A stretch of 64,000 nucleotides of DNA from assembly GCF_014595975.1 (NCBI RefSeq), contig NZ_JABWGQ010000060.1, forward strand, positions 62,001-126,000, in the 5' to 3' direction. Both the position numbers and the translations under genes were made by a program. The DNA is from Sphingopyxis sp. LK2115. GTDB lineage: Bacteria; Pseudomonadota; Alphaproteobacteria; Sphingomonadales; Sphingomonadaceae. Shown in pieces: positions 1 to 8,893 of the stretch (within the stretch, counting starts at the first letter, position 1; each line of letters starts with the position of its first letter). Under the pieces are notes generated by a model. It had not been told where the DNA came from, ran no database searches, and worked only from the letters and a program-made list of their open reading frames with translations.

Positions 1-748
1 CCTGCCGCGTCAGCGCCTGCTCATAGGGGAGCAGCAGCGCCTCGTGGCTGGTATAGAAGCTGGTGCCCTTGATCTGCGGCACCGTTTCGGGGGTCACGCC
101 GCACGCTTCCATGAACGCGAGCGCTTCGGAAATGCGTGCTGCGGTTTCCTGATATTTTTTCGCCCACGGGCTGCGGTCCATGAAATCGTGCGTCCAGGCG
201 TTGACCTGGTGCAGATTGGCATAGCCGCCGCCCGCGAAGGCACGCAGCAGGTTGAGCGTCGCCGCCGACTGGTTATAGGCCTTGACCATTCGCGCGGGGT
301 CGGGCTCGCGGCCGTCGGCATCGAACGCGATGTCGTTGATGATGTCGCCGCGATAGCTTGGCAGCGACACACCGCCCACTTCCTCCATATCCGCGGAACG
401 CGGCTTGGCGAACTGGCCCGCCATGCGGCCGAGCTTCACCACCGGCATTTTCGACGCGAAGGTCAGCACGACCGCCATCTGAAGCAGGACGCGAAAGGTG
501 TCGCGGATGTTGTTGGGATGGAACTCGGCAAAGCTTTCGGCGCAGTCGCCGCCTTGCAGCAGAAAGGCCTTGCCCTCCGCGACGCGCGCAAGTTCGCTCG
601 TCAATTCGCGCGCTTCGCCCGCAAAAACGAGCGGGGGATAGCCTGCAAGCTCGCGTTCGGCGGCCGCGAGCGCTTCGCCGTCGCGATAGGTGGGCAGCTG
701 GCGGGCCTCGTGCGTGCGCCAGCTATGCGGTTGCCAGTTTTTCGTCAT
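1..748 (-). CDS. Class II 3-deoxy-7-phosphoheptulonate (DAHP) synthase, N-terminal part, cut by the window edge
   Basis: The first 249 residues are present; the 3' end lies beyond base 1. The protein starts [10 protein letters not shown], and the stretches [30 protein letters not shown] and [10 protein letters not shown] are typical of the plant-like class II DAHP synthases. These condense phosphoenolpyruvate and erythrose 4-phosphate at the entry of the shikimate pathway. The Cys of GGDCAE and the Arg in KPRS are the metal and phosphate ligands known for the family. The ATG at 748 is the natural start because upstream sequence has no coding character. The family is about 450 residues, so roughly half is missing. 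Identification is confident; the isozyme symbol is not assigned. Confidence 0.93.
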   Translation of the reverse strand, partial: MTKNWQPHSWRTHEARQLPTYRDGEALAAAERELAGYPPLVFAGEARELTSELARVAEGKAFLLQGGDCAESFAEFHPNNIRDTFRVLLQMAVVLTFASKMPVVKLGRMAGQFAKPRSADMEEVGGVSLPSYRGDIINDIAFDADGREPDPARMVKAYNQSAATLNLLRAFAGGGYANLHQVNAWTHDFMDRSPWAKKYQETAARISEALAFMEACGVTPETVPQIKGTSFYTSHEALLLPYEQALTRQ

Positions 749-999
749 CTGCCTGTCATTTCATCTTCGAATCATGCGCCCCATGGCGCGAATGCCCTGC
801 GGGTGCAATGTTTGCCGGGCGCGCGAGGCCGAAAATTAGCATTATCGTGACCTTTGCGCACCTATGCTTTTCTTAGGGCCAGGGAACTGATAGTTTATTG
901 CAGGCTTGGCGCGGTGACGGCGCGATCCAAGGGACAGGGCTATCGATAACGTCATTCACCCAATGGCCCGATTGCGGGCCGGAATGCGAGCGATTGGCT

Positions 1000-1692
1000 A
1001 TGGCGAGTTTCGACTCCGCGTGGTTCCTTTACGGGGCGTTGCTGCTTCTTCTGGCGACAAGTTTTGTCGTACGCATCGACTATGCGCGCATCGGGCTGGC
1101 CGCGGCGGCGCTCGTTGCGCTGCCGCTCACCCTCTTTCGCGCCTCCGATCCCGGTTACAGCCTGCTCGTGCTGGCAATCCTCGCGGTCAATATCGGCATT
1201 CTCGCGCGGCTGTGGCTGCGCGGGACGAAGGTGCGCTTCTCGCCTGAGGATGAGGAGTTGCGGCGGCGGCATTTTCCGGGGCTGGGCGCACATGCCGCGC
1301 GCGGGCTGATCGATCAGGGACACTGGATTTCGGCAAAGCGCGGCGAGGTGCTGATCCGCGAGAATCAGGCGGCGCCCAGCCTTTTCTATCTCGCCGACGG
1401 CCACGCGACGATTCTGCGCGACGGCGCCGAGGTCGGCTGCCTCGCCGATGGCGAGCTGATCGGCGAGGCGACGGTGCTCGACGGATCGCACGCGACGGGC
1501 ACGGTCGTGCTTGCCAGCAATGCGCGGCTGTGGTTCGTCCCGGCGGCGGCGCTGCGCGCCTATCTTGCCGCCAATCCGGGCATTGCCGCCGAACTGCACG
1601 AGGGGTTCGCCCGCGCACTGCGCGGCAAGCTTGCGAGCGCGAACACGCGTATCGCTGACCGCACGCCGGCTTCCTCGGCATCGGCGGCTTGA
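1000..1692 (+). CDS. Membrane-anchored cyclic-nucleotide-binding-like domain protein
   Basis: A 230-residue protein with three hydrophobic segments at about residues 8-24, 30-46 and 53-69, followed by a Crp-type beta-roll at about 105-205 (GEVLIRENQAAPSLFYLADG, then GELIGEAT). There is no helix-turn-helix, so it is not a DNA-binding Crp/Fnr regulator. The phosphate-binding cassette keeps GE but has DGSHATG where cAMP binders carry an R-A pair, so ligand binding is doubtful. A membrane stem plus a single cNMP-like domain recalls bacterial Popeye-like proteins, but this is inference. The start chosen is the ATG at 1000; an in-frame TTG at 898 would add 34 residues with no recognisable content. 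Confidence 0.8.
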   Translation: MASFDSAWFLYGALLLLLATSFVVRIDYARIGLAAAALVALPLTLFRASDPGYSLLVLAILAVNIGILARLWLRGTKVRFSPEDEELRRRHFPGLGAHAARGLIDQGHWISAKRGEVLIRENQAAPSLFYLADGHATILRDGAEVGCLADGELIGEATVLDGSHATGTVVLASNARLWFVPAAALRAYLAANPGIAAELHEGFARALRGKLASANTRIADRTPASSASAA

Positions 1693-1731
1693 GCCTCGAA
1701 TCTGCAACGCGCTGCTGCTAATCACGCGTCC

Positions 1732-2079
1732 ATGATGATTCTTTATGGCATTCCCAATTGCGACACGGTGAAAAAGGCGCGTCGCTGGCTCGACGATCAC
1801 GGTCTTGCCTATCGGTTTCACGATGTCCGCAAGGACGGCCTGGACGCTGACCGGCTCCAGCGCTGGATCGACGAACTCGGCTGGGAAAAACTGCTCAACA
1901 AGGCGGGCACCAGCTTTCGCAAATTGCCCGATGCGGCAAAGGCGGGGCTGGACGCGGCGTCGGCCAGGGCGCTGATGCTCGAACAACCGGCGATGATCCG
2001 GCGGCCGGTCGTCGAGACCGCGAATGGAATCAGCGTCGGCTTTTCCGCCGACGACTGGCATGTGCGCTTTGCGGCGTGA
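1732..2079 (+). CDS. ArsC/Spx-family reductase, YffB type
   Basis: A 115-residue thioredoxin-fold protein of the ArsC/Spx/YffB family. The N-terminal IPNCDTVKKARRWLD carries the single active-site Cys followed by the DTVKKA signature of the YffB branch. The ending RRPVVE keeps the family Arg pair that in true arsenate reductases helps hold the substrate. No ars genes are nearby, so arsenate reduction is not implied; YffB proteins are glutathione-dependent reductases of uncertain substrate. ATG codons at 1732 and 1735 are both possible starts. The stop codon overlaps the start of the following phosphodiesterase gene, so the two are probably co-translated. Confidence 0.88.
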   Translation: MMILYGIPNCDTVKKARRWLDDHGLAYRFHDVRKDGLDADRLQRWIDELGWEKLLNKAGTSFRKLPDAAKAGLDAASARALMLEQPAMIRRPVVETANGISVGFSADDWHVRFAA

Positions 2080-3143
2080 TGCGCGCGCTTGTGGCCATGC
2101 TGGCCCTGATGCTGACCGCGGGCTGCTCGGCTGATCCGGTGATGGCGGAGCCCACGCTCGACGGCAAGCCGCCCATCGTCATCGCGCATCGCGGCGCGTC
2201 GGGCGAGCGGCCCGAACATACGCTGGCGAGCTACAGGCTGGCGATCGAACAGGGCGCCGATTTCATCGAGCCCGATCTCGTGCTCACGCGCGACGGCGTG
2301 CTCGTGGCGCGTCACGAGAACGAGATTTCGGAAACCACCGATGTCGCGGATCGCCCCGAGTTTGCCGATCGCAAGGCGACGAAGACGATCGACGGGAAAG
2401 AGGTGACCGGCTGGTTCACCGAGGATTTCACGCTCGCCGAGATCAAGACGCTGCGCGCAAAGGAACGGCTGCCGCAACTGCGCGGCACCGCATTCGACGG
2501 GCGGTTCGAGGTGCCGACCTTCGAGGAGATATTGACGCTGCTCGCCGAGGCGAACCGCGGACGCAGCGTGCCGGTCGGCGTCTATCCGGAAACCAAGCAT
2601 CCCAGTTATTTCGCGTCGATCGGCCTGCCGCACGACGCACCCTTGCTCGCGCTGCTTGATCGATTCGGTTATCGCGGACGCAGCGCGCCGGTGTTCATCC
2701 AGAGCTTTGAGGTCGGCAATCTGATGGACCTGCGTGCGAAGAGCGACCTGCCGCTCATCCAGCTCGTCGATGCCGTCGGCGGTCCCGCCGACCGACCCGA
2801 TACGAGCTATGCCGCCATGACGTCGCCCGCGGGACTCAAAATGATCGCTGCCTATGCCGACGGCATCGGACCCAACAAGACGATGATCATCCCGCGCGGC
2901 GCTCTGGGGTCACTGGGCAAGCCGACGAACCTGGTTCGCGATGCGCACGCCGCGGGGCTCAAGGTCCATCCGTGGACGTTCCGCCGGGAGAATTATTTCC
3001 TGCCGCTCGGCAACAAGGGCGGGGTCAATCCGGCTGGCCACGGCGACCTGGGCGGCGAGATCGAGGCCTATCTTGCCACCGGCATCGACGGTCTGTTCAG
3101 CGACAATGTGCGCGAGGCGGTGGCGGTGCAGGCGGGACGTTGA
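2079..3143 (+). CDS. Glycerophosphodiester phosphodiesterase lipoprotein (GlpQ-like)
   Basis: A 354-residue GDPD enzyme that hydrolyses glycerophosphodiesters to glycerol 3-phosphate and an alcohol. The N terminus is a lipoprotein signal (LALMLTAGCSAD, Cys in the lipobox), which places it in the envelope. The catalytic core is clear: IAHRGASGERPEHTLASY gives the His-Arg pair, FIEPDLVLTRDGVLVARHE gives the metal-binding Glu/Asp and second His, and VHPWTFRREN the late conserved Trp region. The ATG overlaps the previous stop; a GTG one codon upstream is an alternative. Length and motifs match periplasmic GlpQ. The 214 bases that follow carry no recognisable gene. Confidence 0.93.
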   Translation: MRALVAMLALMLTAGCSADPVMAEPTLDGKPPIVIAHRGASGERPEHTLASYRLAIEQGADFIEPDLVLTRDGVLVARHENEISETTDVADRPEFADRKATKTIDGKEVTGWFTEDFTLAEIKTLRAKERLPQLRGTAFDGRFEVPTFEEILTLLAEANRGRSVPVGVYPETKHPSYFASIGLPHDAPLLALLDRFGYRGRSAPVFIQSFEVGNLMDLRAKSDLPLIQLVDAVGGPADRPDTSYAAMTSPAGLKMIAAYADGIGPNKTMIIPRGALGSLGKPTNLVRDAHAAGLKVHPWTFRRENYFLPLGNKGGVNPAGHGDLGGEIEAYLATGIDGLFSDNVREAVAVQAGR

Positions 3144-3357
3144 TTTTTCGACCGGTTGGCTTCGGCTGAATCCGGCCCTCCACTTTATCGCCGTCCCGGA
3201 CTTGAAGCGGGACCGATCGCGGCGCCGACGTCATGGATACCGAATCGGGTTCGGGATAAGCAAGGTCGGCGGCCCCCGCTCCCCTTCCAGAAGCGGTCGA
3301 AAGACCGACGCGACACCTTGGGAGAGGGCGCGGGCCGGGCCGCGCGGCCGCGTCGGC

Positions 3358-3579
3358 TCAGCCCGGACCGTCATTCCACTGGAACACCGCTTCGAGCGGT
3401 TTTCCAAAGACGCGCGCGATGCGGAAGGCGACTTCGAGCGAGGGGGAATATTTGCCCTGCTCGATCGCGGCGATCGTCTGCCGCGTCACCCCCACGCGCT
3501 CGCCAAGTTCGGCCTGCGTCATTTCGCCGGCTAGGAAACGCAGCGTGCGAATATCGTTGTCGAAGGGCGGCTTAGCCAT
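3358..3579 (-). CDS. Small XRE-family transcriptional regulator
   Basis: A 73-residue protein that is almost entirely one helix-turn-helix: RTLRFLAGEMTQAELGERVG, then VTRQTIAAIEQGKYSPSLEVA, then FGKPLEAVF. This is the compact YozG/Cro type that usually regulates its own operon. It overlaps the 3' end of the upstream membrane-protein gene (3572-4060) by eight bases, and both follow a small membrane gene (4064-4279), so it is the last gene of a three-gene unit. A palindrome at 4303-4317 in front of the operon is a plausible binding site. Such regulators often accompany DUF2178-like membrane proteins of unknown function. Confidence 0.9.
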   Translation of the reverse strand: MAKPPFDNDIRTLRFLAGEMTQAELGERVGVTRQTIAAIEQGKYSPSLEVAFRIARVFGKPLEAVFQWNDGPG

Positions 3580-4060
3580 GCCAGCCCCGCCGGTAGCTCA
3601 TCAGGACGACCACGCTGTTCACCAGTTCGGCGAGCACGATCGCGAGCAGGCCGCAATTCGCCAGCGCCACGCCGCTTTCCACAAAGGGCAGGTAAACCCC
3701 GACGACCATCATGCCGACCAGCAGGACATAATAAGCGGCGGCAGCTCCCCGCCGACGGATCGCGCGATCGCGCTCGTCGGCGCGCGCGCGCTCCGATTTC
3801 GGTGCCTGCGCCGACAGGATGATCGTGCCGACGATGACCGTGACGGCGTGCGCCACGGCGACCGATCCGAAGAGCCAGAGCATCGGCAACACCTCGCGTC
3901 CGGCGGGATGCCCGGCGAGGAGAAGCCCGAAATAGAGGCTGTAGGCGGCGGCCATTGCGATGACGTTCAGCCAGGCGGTCTTTTCGCGGAAGTTCATGGG
4001 CAGGTCTCCGGGTTCGGCGTCGGCGAGCTGCCGCGCGGATTCGAGGATCGCGGGCGACAT
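3572..4060 (-). CDS. DUF2178-like four-helix membrane protein
   Basis: A 162-residue integral membrane protein with four predicted helices at about residues 28-48, 60-84, 108-128 and 133-153, separated by a charged loop (SERARADERDRAIRRRG). That layout, next to a small XRE regulator, resembles the DUF2178 group of uncharacterised membrane proteins; the family call is by architecture only. An internal Met at residue 22 (MNFREKTAW) could be the true start. The gene begins three bases after the stop of the preceding membrane gene and overlaps the XRE gene, which points to one transcript. Function unknown. Confidence 0.75.
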   Translation of the reverse strand: MSPAILESARQLADAEPGDLPMNFREKTAWLNVIAMAAAYSLYFGLLLAGHPAGREVLPMLWLFGSVAVAHAVTVIVGTIILSAQAPKSERARADERDRAIRRRGAAAAYYVLLVGMMVVGVYLPFVESGVALANCGLLAIVLAELVNSVVVLMSYRRGWHG

Positions 4061-4063
4061 GGT

Positions 4064-4279
4064 TCAACAGCCCCGGCGATCGAGGTGGAGTTGGGCGCCG
4101 ACCCGCGCGAGTTCGGCAAAAACGACGATCGCGATCGTCGCGGGAATGATCATTCCCGCCGATGCCCGCACGCCCGCCGCGCTGGCGGCGAGGTGCCAGG
4201 GACAGGCGAGGAAATGCCAGCCAGAGGCGGCCGCCATCGACACCAGCGCCACCCAGTGGATGTTTTCGCGAAACATCAT
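4064..4279 (-). CDS. Small two-helix membrane protein, first gene of the XRE operon
   Basis: A 71-residue protein starting MMFRENIHWVAL, with hydrophobic segments at about residues 8-25 and 42-60. The start at 4279 is supported by a GGGG ribosome site six to seven bases upstream. A longer reading frame begins at 4411 but would run through the likely promoter. It has no recognisable domain; the HFLACPWH patch holds a Cys between two His. It sits directly ahead of the DUF2178-like gene and the XRE gene and is probably co-regulated with them. Function unknown. Confidence 0.7.
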   Translation of the reverse strand: MMFRENIHWVALVSMAAASGWHFLACPWHLAASAAGVRASAGMIIPATIAIVVFAELARVGAQLHLDRRGC

Positions 4280-4302
4280 TTCAAACCCCATGTCAGGTGA
4301 TA

Positions 4303-4317
4303 CGAACGCTATGTTCG
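4303..4317. promoter_or_regulatory. Candidate XRE operator, inverted repeat CGAAC-N5-GTTCG
   Basis: Perfect 5-bp arms (CGAAC and GTTCG) separated by five bases. It overlaps the -10 region of the promoter read leftward into the small membrane operon that ends with the XRE regulator. Autoregulation by that protein is inferred from position only. Confidence 0.5.
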
Positions 4318-4338
4318 ATATTTTTAACATTGAGTCAA
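4310..4338 (-). promoter_or_regulatory. Sigma-70-like promoter of the XRE membrane operon
   Basis: On the minus strand there is a TTGACT -35 (4338-4333), a 17-base spacer and a weak AACATA -10 (4315-4310), followed about 25 bases later by a GGGG ribosome site and the ATG at 4279. The region is clearly AT-richer than its surroundings. Confidence 0.45.
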
Positions 4339-4404
4339 GGATAATCAACATGGCCGGGCTTTGCCGCTTTCGCCTCGGCGCGTTACCAGCTAAGCCCCGG
4401 CACC

Positions 4405-5268
4405 ATGTCAACGCTTCCCAAAACGCTCACCCTCGACACCTCCACGAGCCGCGCGAATCCGACGCCGCAGCCGATGAAGCGGCTGACCGTGCCGCGCATC
4501 CGCCAGCGCAAGGGCGGCGAGCCGATCGTGATGCTCACCGCCTATACGGTGCGCATGGCGCAGTTGCTCGACCCGCATTGCGACATGCTGCTCGTCGGCG
4601 ATTCGCTCGCGCAGGTGATCTATGGCTTGCCGCACACGGTCGGGGTGACGATGGAGATGATGGCGCTGCACGGCGCCGCGGTGGTGCGTGGCAGCTATCA
4701 CGCCGCGGTCATTGTCGACATGCCTTTCGGCAGCTATGAAGGCAGTCCAGAGCAGGCGTTCGACAATGCCGCGCGGCTGCTCAAGGAAACGGGCGCCGCA
4801 GCGGTGAAGGTCGAGGGCGGCAAGGTTCTCGCCCCGACGATCGAGTTTCTGACCCAGCGCGGCATCCCGGTGATGGGCCATGTCGGCCTGACGCCACAGG
4901 CGGTGAACATCCTCGGCGGCTATGGCGTGCGCGGCAAGAGCGAGGAAGAAGCCCGCTCGATCGTCGAGGATGCAGTCGCGGTGGCGCAGGCGGGCGCCTT
5001 TTCGATCGTGATCGAAGGGGTGCTCGAATCGATCGCGATCGAGATCACGAACAAGGTCGCCTGCCCGACGATCGGCATCGGCGCATCGGCGCAATGCGAC
5101 GGCCAGGTGCTTGTCACCGACGACATGCTGGGCATGTTCGAGCGCGTCCCGAAGTTCGTCAAACGCTATCAGGACATGGCGGGCGTCGTCAGCGGCGCGG
5201 TGCAAAATTATGCCGACGAAGTCAGGTCCCGTTCATTCCCGACCGAGGATCAGATCTACGCCGGTTGA
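4405..5268 (+). CDS. panB: 3-methyl-2-oxobutanoate hydroxymethyltransferase
   Basis: A 287-residue ketopantoate hydroxymethyltransferase, the first committed step of pantothenate (and so coenzyme A) synthesis; it transfers a hydroxymethyl group from methylene-tetrahydrofolate to 2-oxoisovalerate. Signatures include [16 protein letters not shown], the metal-binding [10 protein letters not shown] with a later [18 protein letters not shown], and [13 protein letters not shown]. The family usually reads GDSLGM where this protein has GDSLAQ, a common variant. It stands alone: panC is not adjacent. The extra N-terminal 23 residues are low in motif content, and [11 protein letters not shown] at residue 24 is a possible alternative start. 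Confidence 0.96.
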   Translation: MSTLPKTLTLDTSTSRANPTPQPMKRLTVPRIRQRKGGEPIVMLTAYTVRMAQLLDPHCDMLLVGDSLAQVIYGLPHTVGVTMEMMALHGAAVVRGSYHAAVIVDMPFGSYEGSPEQAFDNAARLLKETGAAAVKVEGGKVLAPTIEFLTQRGIPVMGHVGLTPQAVNILGGYGVRGKSEEEARSIVEDAVAVAQAGAFSIVIEGVLESIAIEITNKVACPTIGIGASAQCDGQVLVTDDMLGMFERVPKFVKRYQDMAGVVSGAVQNYADEVRSRSFPTEDQIYAG

Positions 5269-5369
5269 TTGCCCCAGCGTGTCCGCAAGTGAAACGCTTG
5301 GCCTTTCCCCGTGCCGTCGCTAAGGAAGCGGGCCGGCCTCGTGCCGCCACGAAGTTTACGGAGGTTTGA

Positions 5370-6131
5370 TTGGCCCTGAGCCCGACGAATGACGCCGCGC
5401 TGTTGCAGGAAGTCGATGAAGCCGTTCGCAAGGATCGGCTCGACACGATCATGCAGCGCTATGGCCGCTGGATCATCGGCGGCGTGCTGGCGATCCTGCT
5501 GGCCTTTGGCGGCTATCTTTACTGGAACCATCGACAGGATGTCGCGCGCGGCGAACAGGCCGAACGGCTGATTGCCGCGCTGGACAAGCTCCAGACCAAC
5601 CAGCCGCGAGCCGCGGCGAGCGAACTGGAAAGGATCGCCGCCGAAGGCTCCCCCGCCTATCGCGCGGCGGCGATGATGCAGCAGGCGAATATCAAGGCCG
5701 GTGCGGGCGACCTCAAGGCCGCCGCCGCGCTGATGGCCAGGATCGTCGCCGATGCCGAGGTCGACCGGTCGCTTCGCGACCTTGCGCTCATTCGCCAGAC
5801 GGCGTTCGAATATGACACGCTGAAGCCCGAGGCGGTGATCGCGCGGATGAAGCCGATCGTCGATGCCAGGGATCCCGCGTCGAGCTGGTTCGCCAGCGCC
5901 GCCGAATTGTCGGCGAGCGCCCACTATCGGCTCGGCCAGTTCGACCAGGCGGGCGCGCTCTATGGCCGGATCGCCAAATTGCCCGACCTTACCAGGTCGC
6001 TGCAATCGCGTTCGGTCCAGATGGCGGGGATGCTGGGTGTCGATGCCGTCGCCGACCGCGCCGCCGAGAGCATCGCCGCCGAGCGGAACGGCGCGGCGGC
6101 CGCCGCCCCGAAGACTGAGGAAGCCAAATAA
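5370..6131 (+). CDS. YfgM-like tetratricopeptide membrane protein
   Basis: A 253-residue protein with one N-terminal transmembrane helix (IIGGVLAILLAFGGYLYWNH, about residues 31-50) and a periplasmic helical-repeat body, the YfgM/UPF0070 layout. YfgM partners the SecYEG translocon and periplasmic chaperones. It starts with TTG at 5370, supported by GGAGG about six bases upstream. The stop is one base before bamB, and der follows; yfgM-bamB-der is a widely conserved order, which strengthens the call. The C terminus ends in an Ala-rich low-complexity tail. Confidence 0.88.
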   Translation: MALSPTNDAALLQEVDEAVRKDRLDTIMQRYGRWIIGGVLAILLAFGGYLYWNHRQDVARGEQAERLIAALDKLQTNQPRAAASELERIAAEGSPAYRAAAMMQQANIKAGAGDLKAAAALMARIVADAEVDRSLRDLALIRQTAFEYDTLKPEAVIARMKPIVDARDPASSWFASAAELSASAHYRLGQFDQAGALYGRIAKLPDLTRSLQSRSVQMAGMLGVDAVADRAAESIAAERNGAAAAAPKTEEAK

Positions 6132-6132
6132 T

Positions 6133-7467
6133 ATGCGGACTGCGCGTTTCGGACTATATGCGGCGCTGCTGGCGCTGCCGCTGGCGGGTTGCGGGGTGTT
6201 CAAGGGCGATGGCGGGCCGAGGACGCCGACGATCGGCAATCGTGTCTCGATCCTGTCGAACGACAATAGCGTCAAGGTCGATCCGGCGACGGCGGCGATT
6301 GCCGTCGTGCTGCCCGATCCGGTCGTGAACGCCGCCTGGGCGCAATCGGGCGGCAACGCGGCGAAATCCATGGGACATCCCGCGCTCGGCGCCGCGCGGA
6401 CGAAGCTCTGGCAAGCGAATATCGCGGGCAGCACGAAAAAGCAGCGCCTGGCTTCGTCGCCGGTGGTCGCCGACAACCGCCTGTTCGTCGTCGATACCGA
6501 CGCGGTCGTTTCGGCCTTTGCGGCCGATACGGGCGCAAGGCTGTGGAGCGTCGCGATCGGCAGCACGGGCAAGGATTTCAAGGATTCGCTGTTCGGCGGC
6601 GGCGCGAGCGTCGATGGCAATGTCGTCTATGCGACGAGCGGCGTCGGCGACGTCGCGGCGCTCAACGCGGCCGACGGGTCGGTGCTGTGGAAGGTGCGGC
6701 CCGCCGGGCCGCTGCGCGGTGCGCCGACGGTGGCGTTCGGCGGCGTCTATGTGATCAGCCAGGACAACCAGATTTTCGCGCTCAATGCCGCCGACGGCGC
6801 CGTCCAGTGGCAGGCGACGGCGTCGCTGGAGGCGGGAAGCGTCTTCGGCGCGGCATCGCCCGCGGCGGGGCAGGGCACGATCGTCGCGGGCTTCTCGTCG
6901 GGCGAGGTGCAGGCCTATCGTTACGAAAATGGCCGCGACCTGTGGGAAGATGCGCTGGCGCGCACGTCGATGGCGCTGTCGGTGTCGACGCTCACCGACG
7001 TCGATGCCGATCCGGTGATCGACCGCGGCCGCGTGTTCGCGCTCGGCCAGGGTGGCCGCATGGCAAGTTACGAGCTGGTTACCGGCCAGCGCAGCTGGGA
7101 AATCTCGATCGCCGGCATTTCGACGCCCTATGTGGTCGGCGAATGGGTCTATGCGATGACCGACGACGGCAAATTGCTGTGCGTCGCGCGGTCGAGCGGC
7201 AAAGTGCGCTGGCTCCAGCAGCTCGCGCGCTTTCGTGTAGAGACCGAGAAGAAAAAGAAGGATCCGATCCGCTGGACGGGGCCGATCCTTGCGGGCGGGC
7301 GCCTGATCGCGGTGAACAGCGAAGGCACGCTGGCGGAGTTTTCACCGGCCGACGGATCGCTGCTCGCATCGACCGAGTTCGGAACGTCGCTGTCGCAACC
7401 GCCGATCGTCGCAAACAGCACGCTCTATATCCTTGCCGACGACGGGACGATCACCGCCTGGCGTTGA
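6133..7467 (+). CDS. bamB: Outer-membrane assembly lipoprotein BamB
   Basis: A 444-residue lipoprotein (LLALPLAGCGVFKG, lipobox Cys near residue 19) with a PQQ-type beta-propeller: repeats such as VDTDAVVSAFAADTGARLWS, YATSGVGDVAALNAADGSVLW and SQDNQIFALNAADGAVQW recur about every 40 residues. BamB belongs to the BAM complex that folds beta-barrel proteins into the outer membrane. The ATG at 6133 follows the yfgM-like stop by one base. Length is somewhat above the E. coli protein (392), with a longer N-terminal linker before the propeller. Its place between yfgM and der is the conserved one. Confidence 0.93.
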   Translation: MRTARFGLYAALLALPLAGCGVFKGDGGPRTPTIGNRVSILSNDNSVKVDPATAAIAVVLPDPVVNAAWAQSGGNAAKSMGHPALGAARTKLWQANIAGSTKKQRLASSPVVADNRLFVVDTDAVVSAFAADTGARLWSVAIGSTGKDFKDSLFGGGASVDGNVVYATSGVGDVAALNAADGSVLWKVRPAGPLRGAPTVAFGGVYVISQDNQIFALNAADGAVQWQATASLEAGSVFGAASPAAGQGTIVAGFSSGEVQAYRYENGRDLWEDALARTSMALSVSTLTDVDADPVIDRGRVFALGQGGRMASYELVTGQRSWEISIAGISTPYVVGEWVYAMTDDGKLLCVARSSGKVRWLQQLARFRVETEKKKKDPIRWTGPILAGGRLIAVNSEGTLAEFSPADGSLLASTEFGTSLSQPPIVANSTLYILADDGTITAWR

Positions 7468-7522
7468 TGGGCCACGCTTTCCCTCTCTCCTTCAGGGGAG
7501 AGGGTCTTGTAAGGATAAACGG

Positions 7523-8893
7523 ATGTCGCGACGTGCGACGATCGCCATTGTCGGCCGGCCCAATGTGGGGAAATCGACGCTGTTCAACCGGCTCGTCGGC
7601 AAGCGGCTCGCGCTTGTCGACGACCAGCCGGGGGTGACGCGCGACCGGCGCGAGGGCGACGGCAAGCTGCTCGGTCTCGAGTTCCGCATCGTCGACACCG
7701 CCGGGTTCGAGGATCAGGATGCGGCGACGCTGCCCGGCCGGATGCGTGTCCAGACCGAAAAGGCGGTGCGCGAGGCCGACGCCGCGCTGTTCCTGATCGA
7801 CGCGCGCGCCGGAGTGACGCCGCTCGACGAGGAAATTGCGCGCTGGCTGCGCAGCGAGGACACGCCGATCATCCTCTGCGCGAACAAGGCCGAAGGCAAG
7901 CAGGGCGAGGCGGGGCTGATGGAGGCCTGGTCGCTCGGTTTCGACACCGTGCTCGCGCTCAGCGCCGAACATGGCGAGGGGTTGGTCGAACTGTTCGACG
8001 CCCTGCGCCCGGTCGTCGAGCCCTTCATGGACGCCGAGGCGGAGGCGAGCGATGATGCCGCGGATGCGGCGCCGGGCCCGATGAAGCTCGCGATCGTCGG
8101 CCGCCCCAATGCGGGCAAATCGACGCTCATCAACCGGATGATCGGCGAGGATCGGCTTATCACAGGGCCCGAAGCGGGGATCACGCGCGATTCGATCCGC
8201 GTCGATTGGCGGTGGGAAAAGGATGGCGCGGTCCACGAGATTCAGCTGTTCGACACCGCGGGGATGCGCAAGCGCGCGAAGGTGCAGGACAAGCTGGAGA
8301 AGCTTTCGGTCGCCGACGCGCTGCACGCGGTCGATTTCGCCGAGGTCGTCGTGCTGCTGCTCGATGCGACCAAGGGGCTGGAGGCGCAGGATCTGCGCAT
8401 CGCCGACCGGGTGCTTCAGGAAGGGCGCGCGCTGATCGTCGCGCTCAACAAATGGGACATTGCCGAAGATCCATCGGCGCTGTTCAACGGCGTGCGCACC
8501 GCGCTCGACGACGGGCTTGCCCAGGTGAAGGGCGTGCCGGTGCTCAGCATTTCGGGCGCGACGGGCAAGGGGATCGACACGCTCGTCCGCGTCGCGTTCG
8601 AGCAGCGCGCGATCTGGACGAACCGCGTCCCGACGGCCCGGCTCAACCGCTGGTTCGAGGGCGCAGTGACCGCGAATCCGCCGCCGGCGCCGGGTGGCAA
8701 GCGCATCAAGCTGCGTTACATCACGCAGGCGCGCACGCGCCCGCCCACTTTCGTCGTCTTCGGATCGCGCACCGACGCGCTGCCCGGCAGCTATGAACGC
8801 TATCTGGTCAACGGCATGCGCAAGGAACTGGGGTTTCAGGGCGTGCCGGTGCGGCTCAATTTCCGCAATTCGCGCAATCCCTATGACGAATGA
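7523..8893 (+). CDS. der: Ribosome-assembly GTPase Der (EngA)
   Basis: A 456-residue tandem GTPase required for 50S ribosomal subunit maturation. Two G domains are visible: the first with GRPNVGKSTL, DTAGF and NKAEG, the second with GRPNAGKSTL, DTAGM and NKWD. A C-terminal KH-like domain follows (GKRIKLRYITQARTRPPTF). The ATG at 7523 is preceded by AAGGATAAACGG; a longer frame from 7433 only reads back into bamB. Its stop codon overlaps the start of the TusA-like gene by 11 bases. Confidence 0.97.
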   Translation: MSRRATIAIVGRPNVGKSTLFNRLVGKRLALVDDQPGVTRDRREGDGKLLGLEFRIVDTAGFEDQDAATLPGRMRVQTEKAVREADAALFLIDARAGVTPLDEEIARWLRSEDTPIILCANKAEGKQGEAGLMEAWSLGFDTVLALSAEHGEGLVELFDALRPVVEPFMDAEAEASDDAADAAPGPMKLAIVGRPNAGKSTLINRMIGEDRLITGPEAGITRDSIRVDWRWEKDGAVHEIQLFDTAGMRKRAKVQDKLEKLSVADALHAVDFAEVVVLLLDATKGLEAQDLRIADRVLQEGRALIVALNKWDIAEDPSALFNGVRTALDDGLAQVKGVPVLSISGATGKGIDTLVRVAFEQRAIWTNRVPTARLNRWFEGAVTANPPPAPGGKRIKLRYITQARTRPPTFVVFGSRTDALPGSYERYLVNGMRKELGFQGVPVRLNFRNSRNPYDE

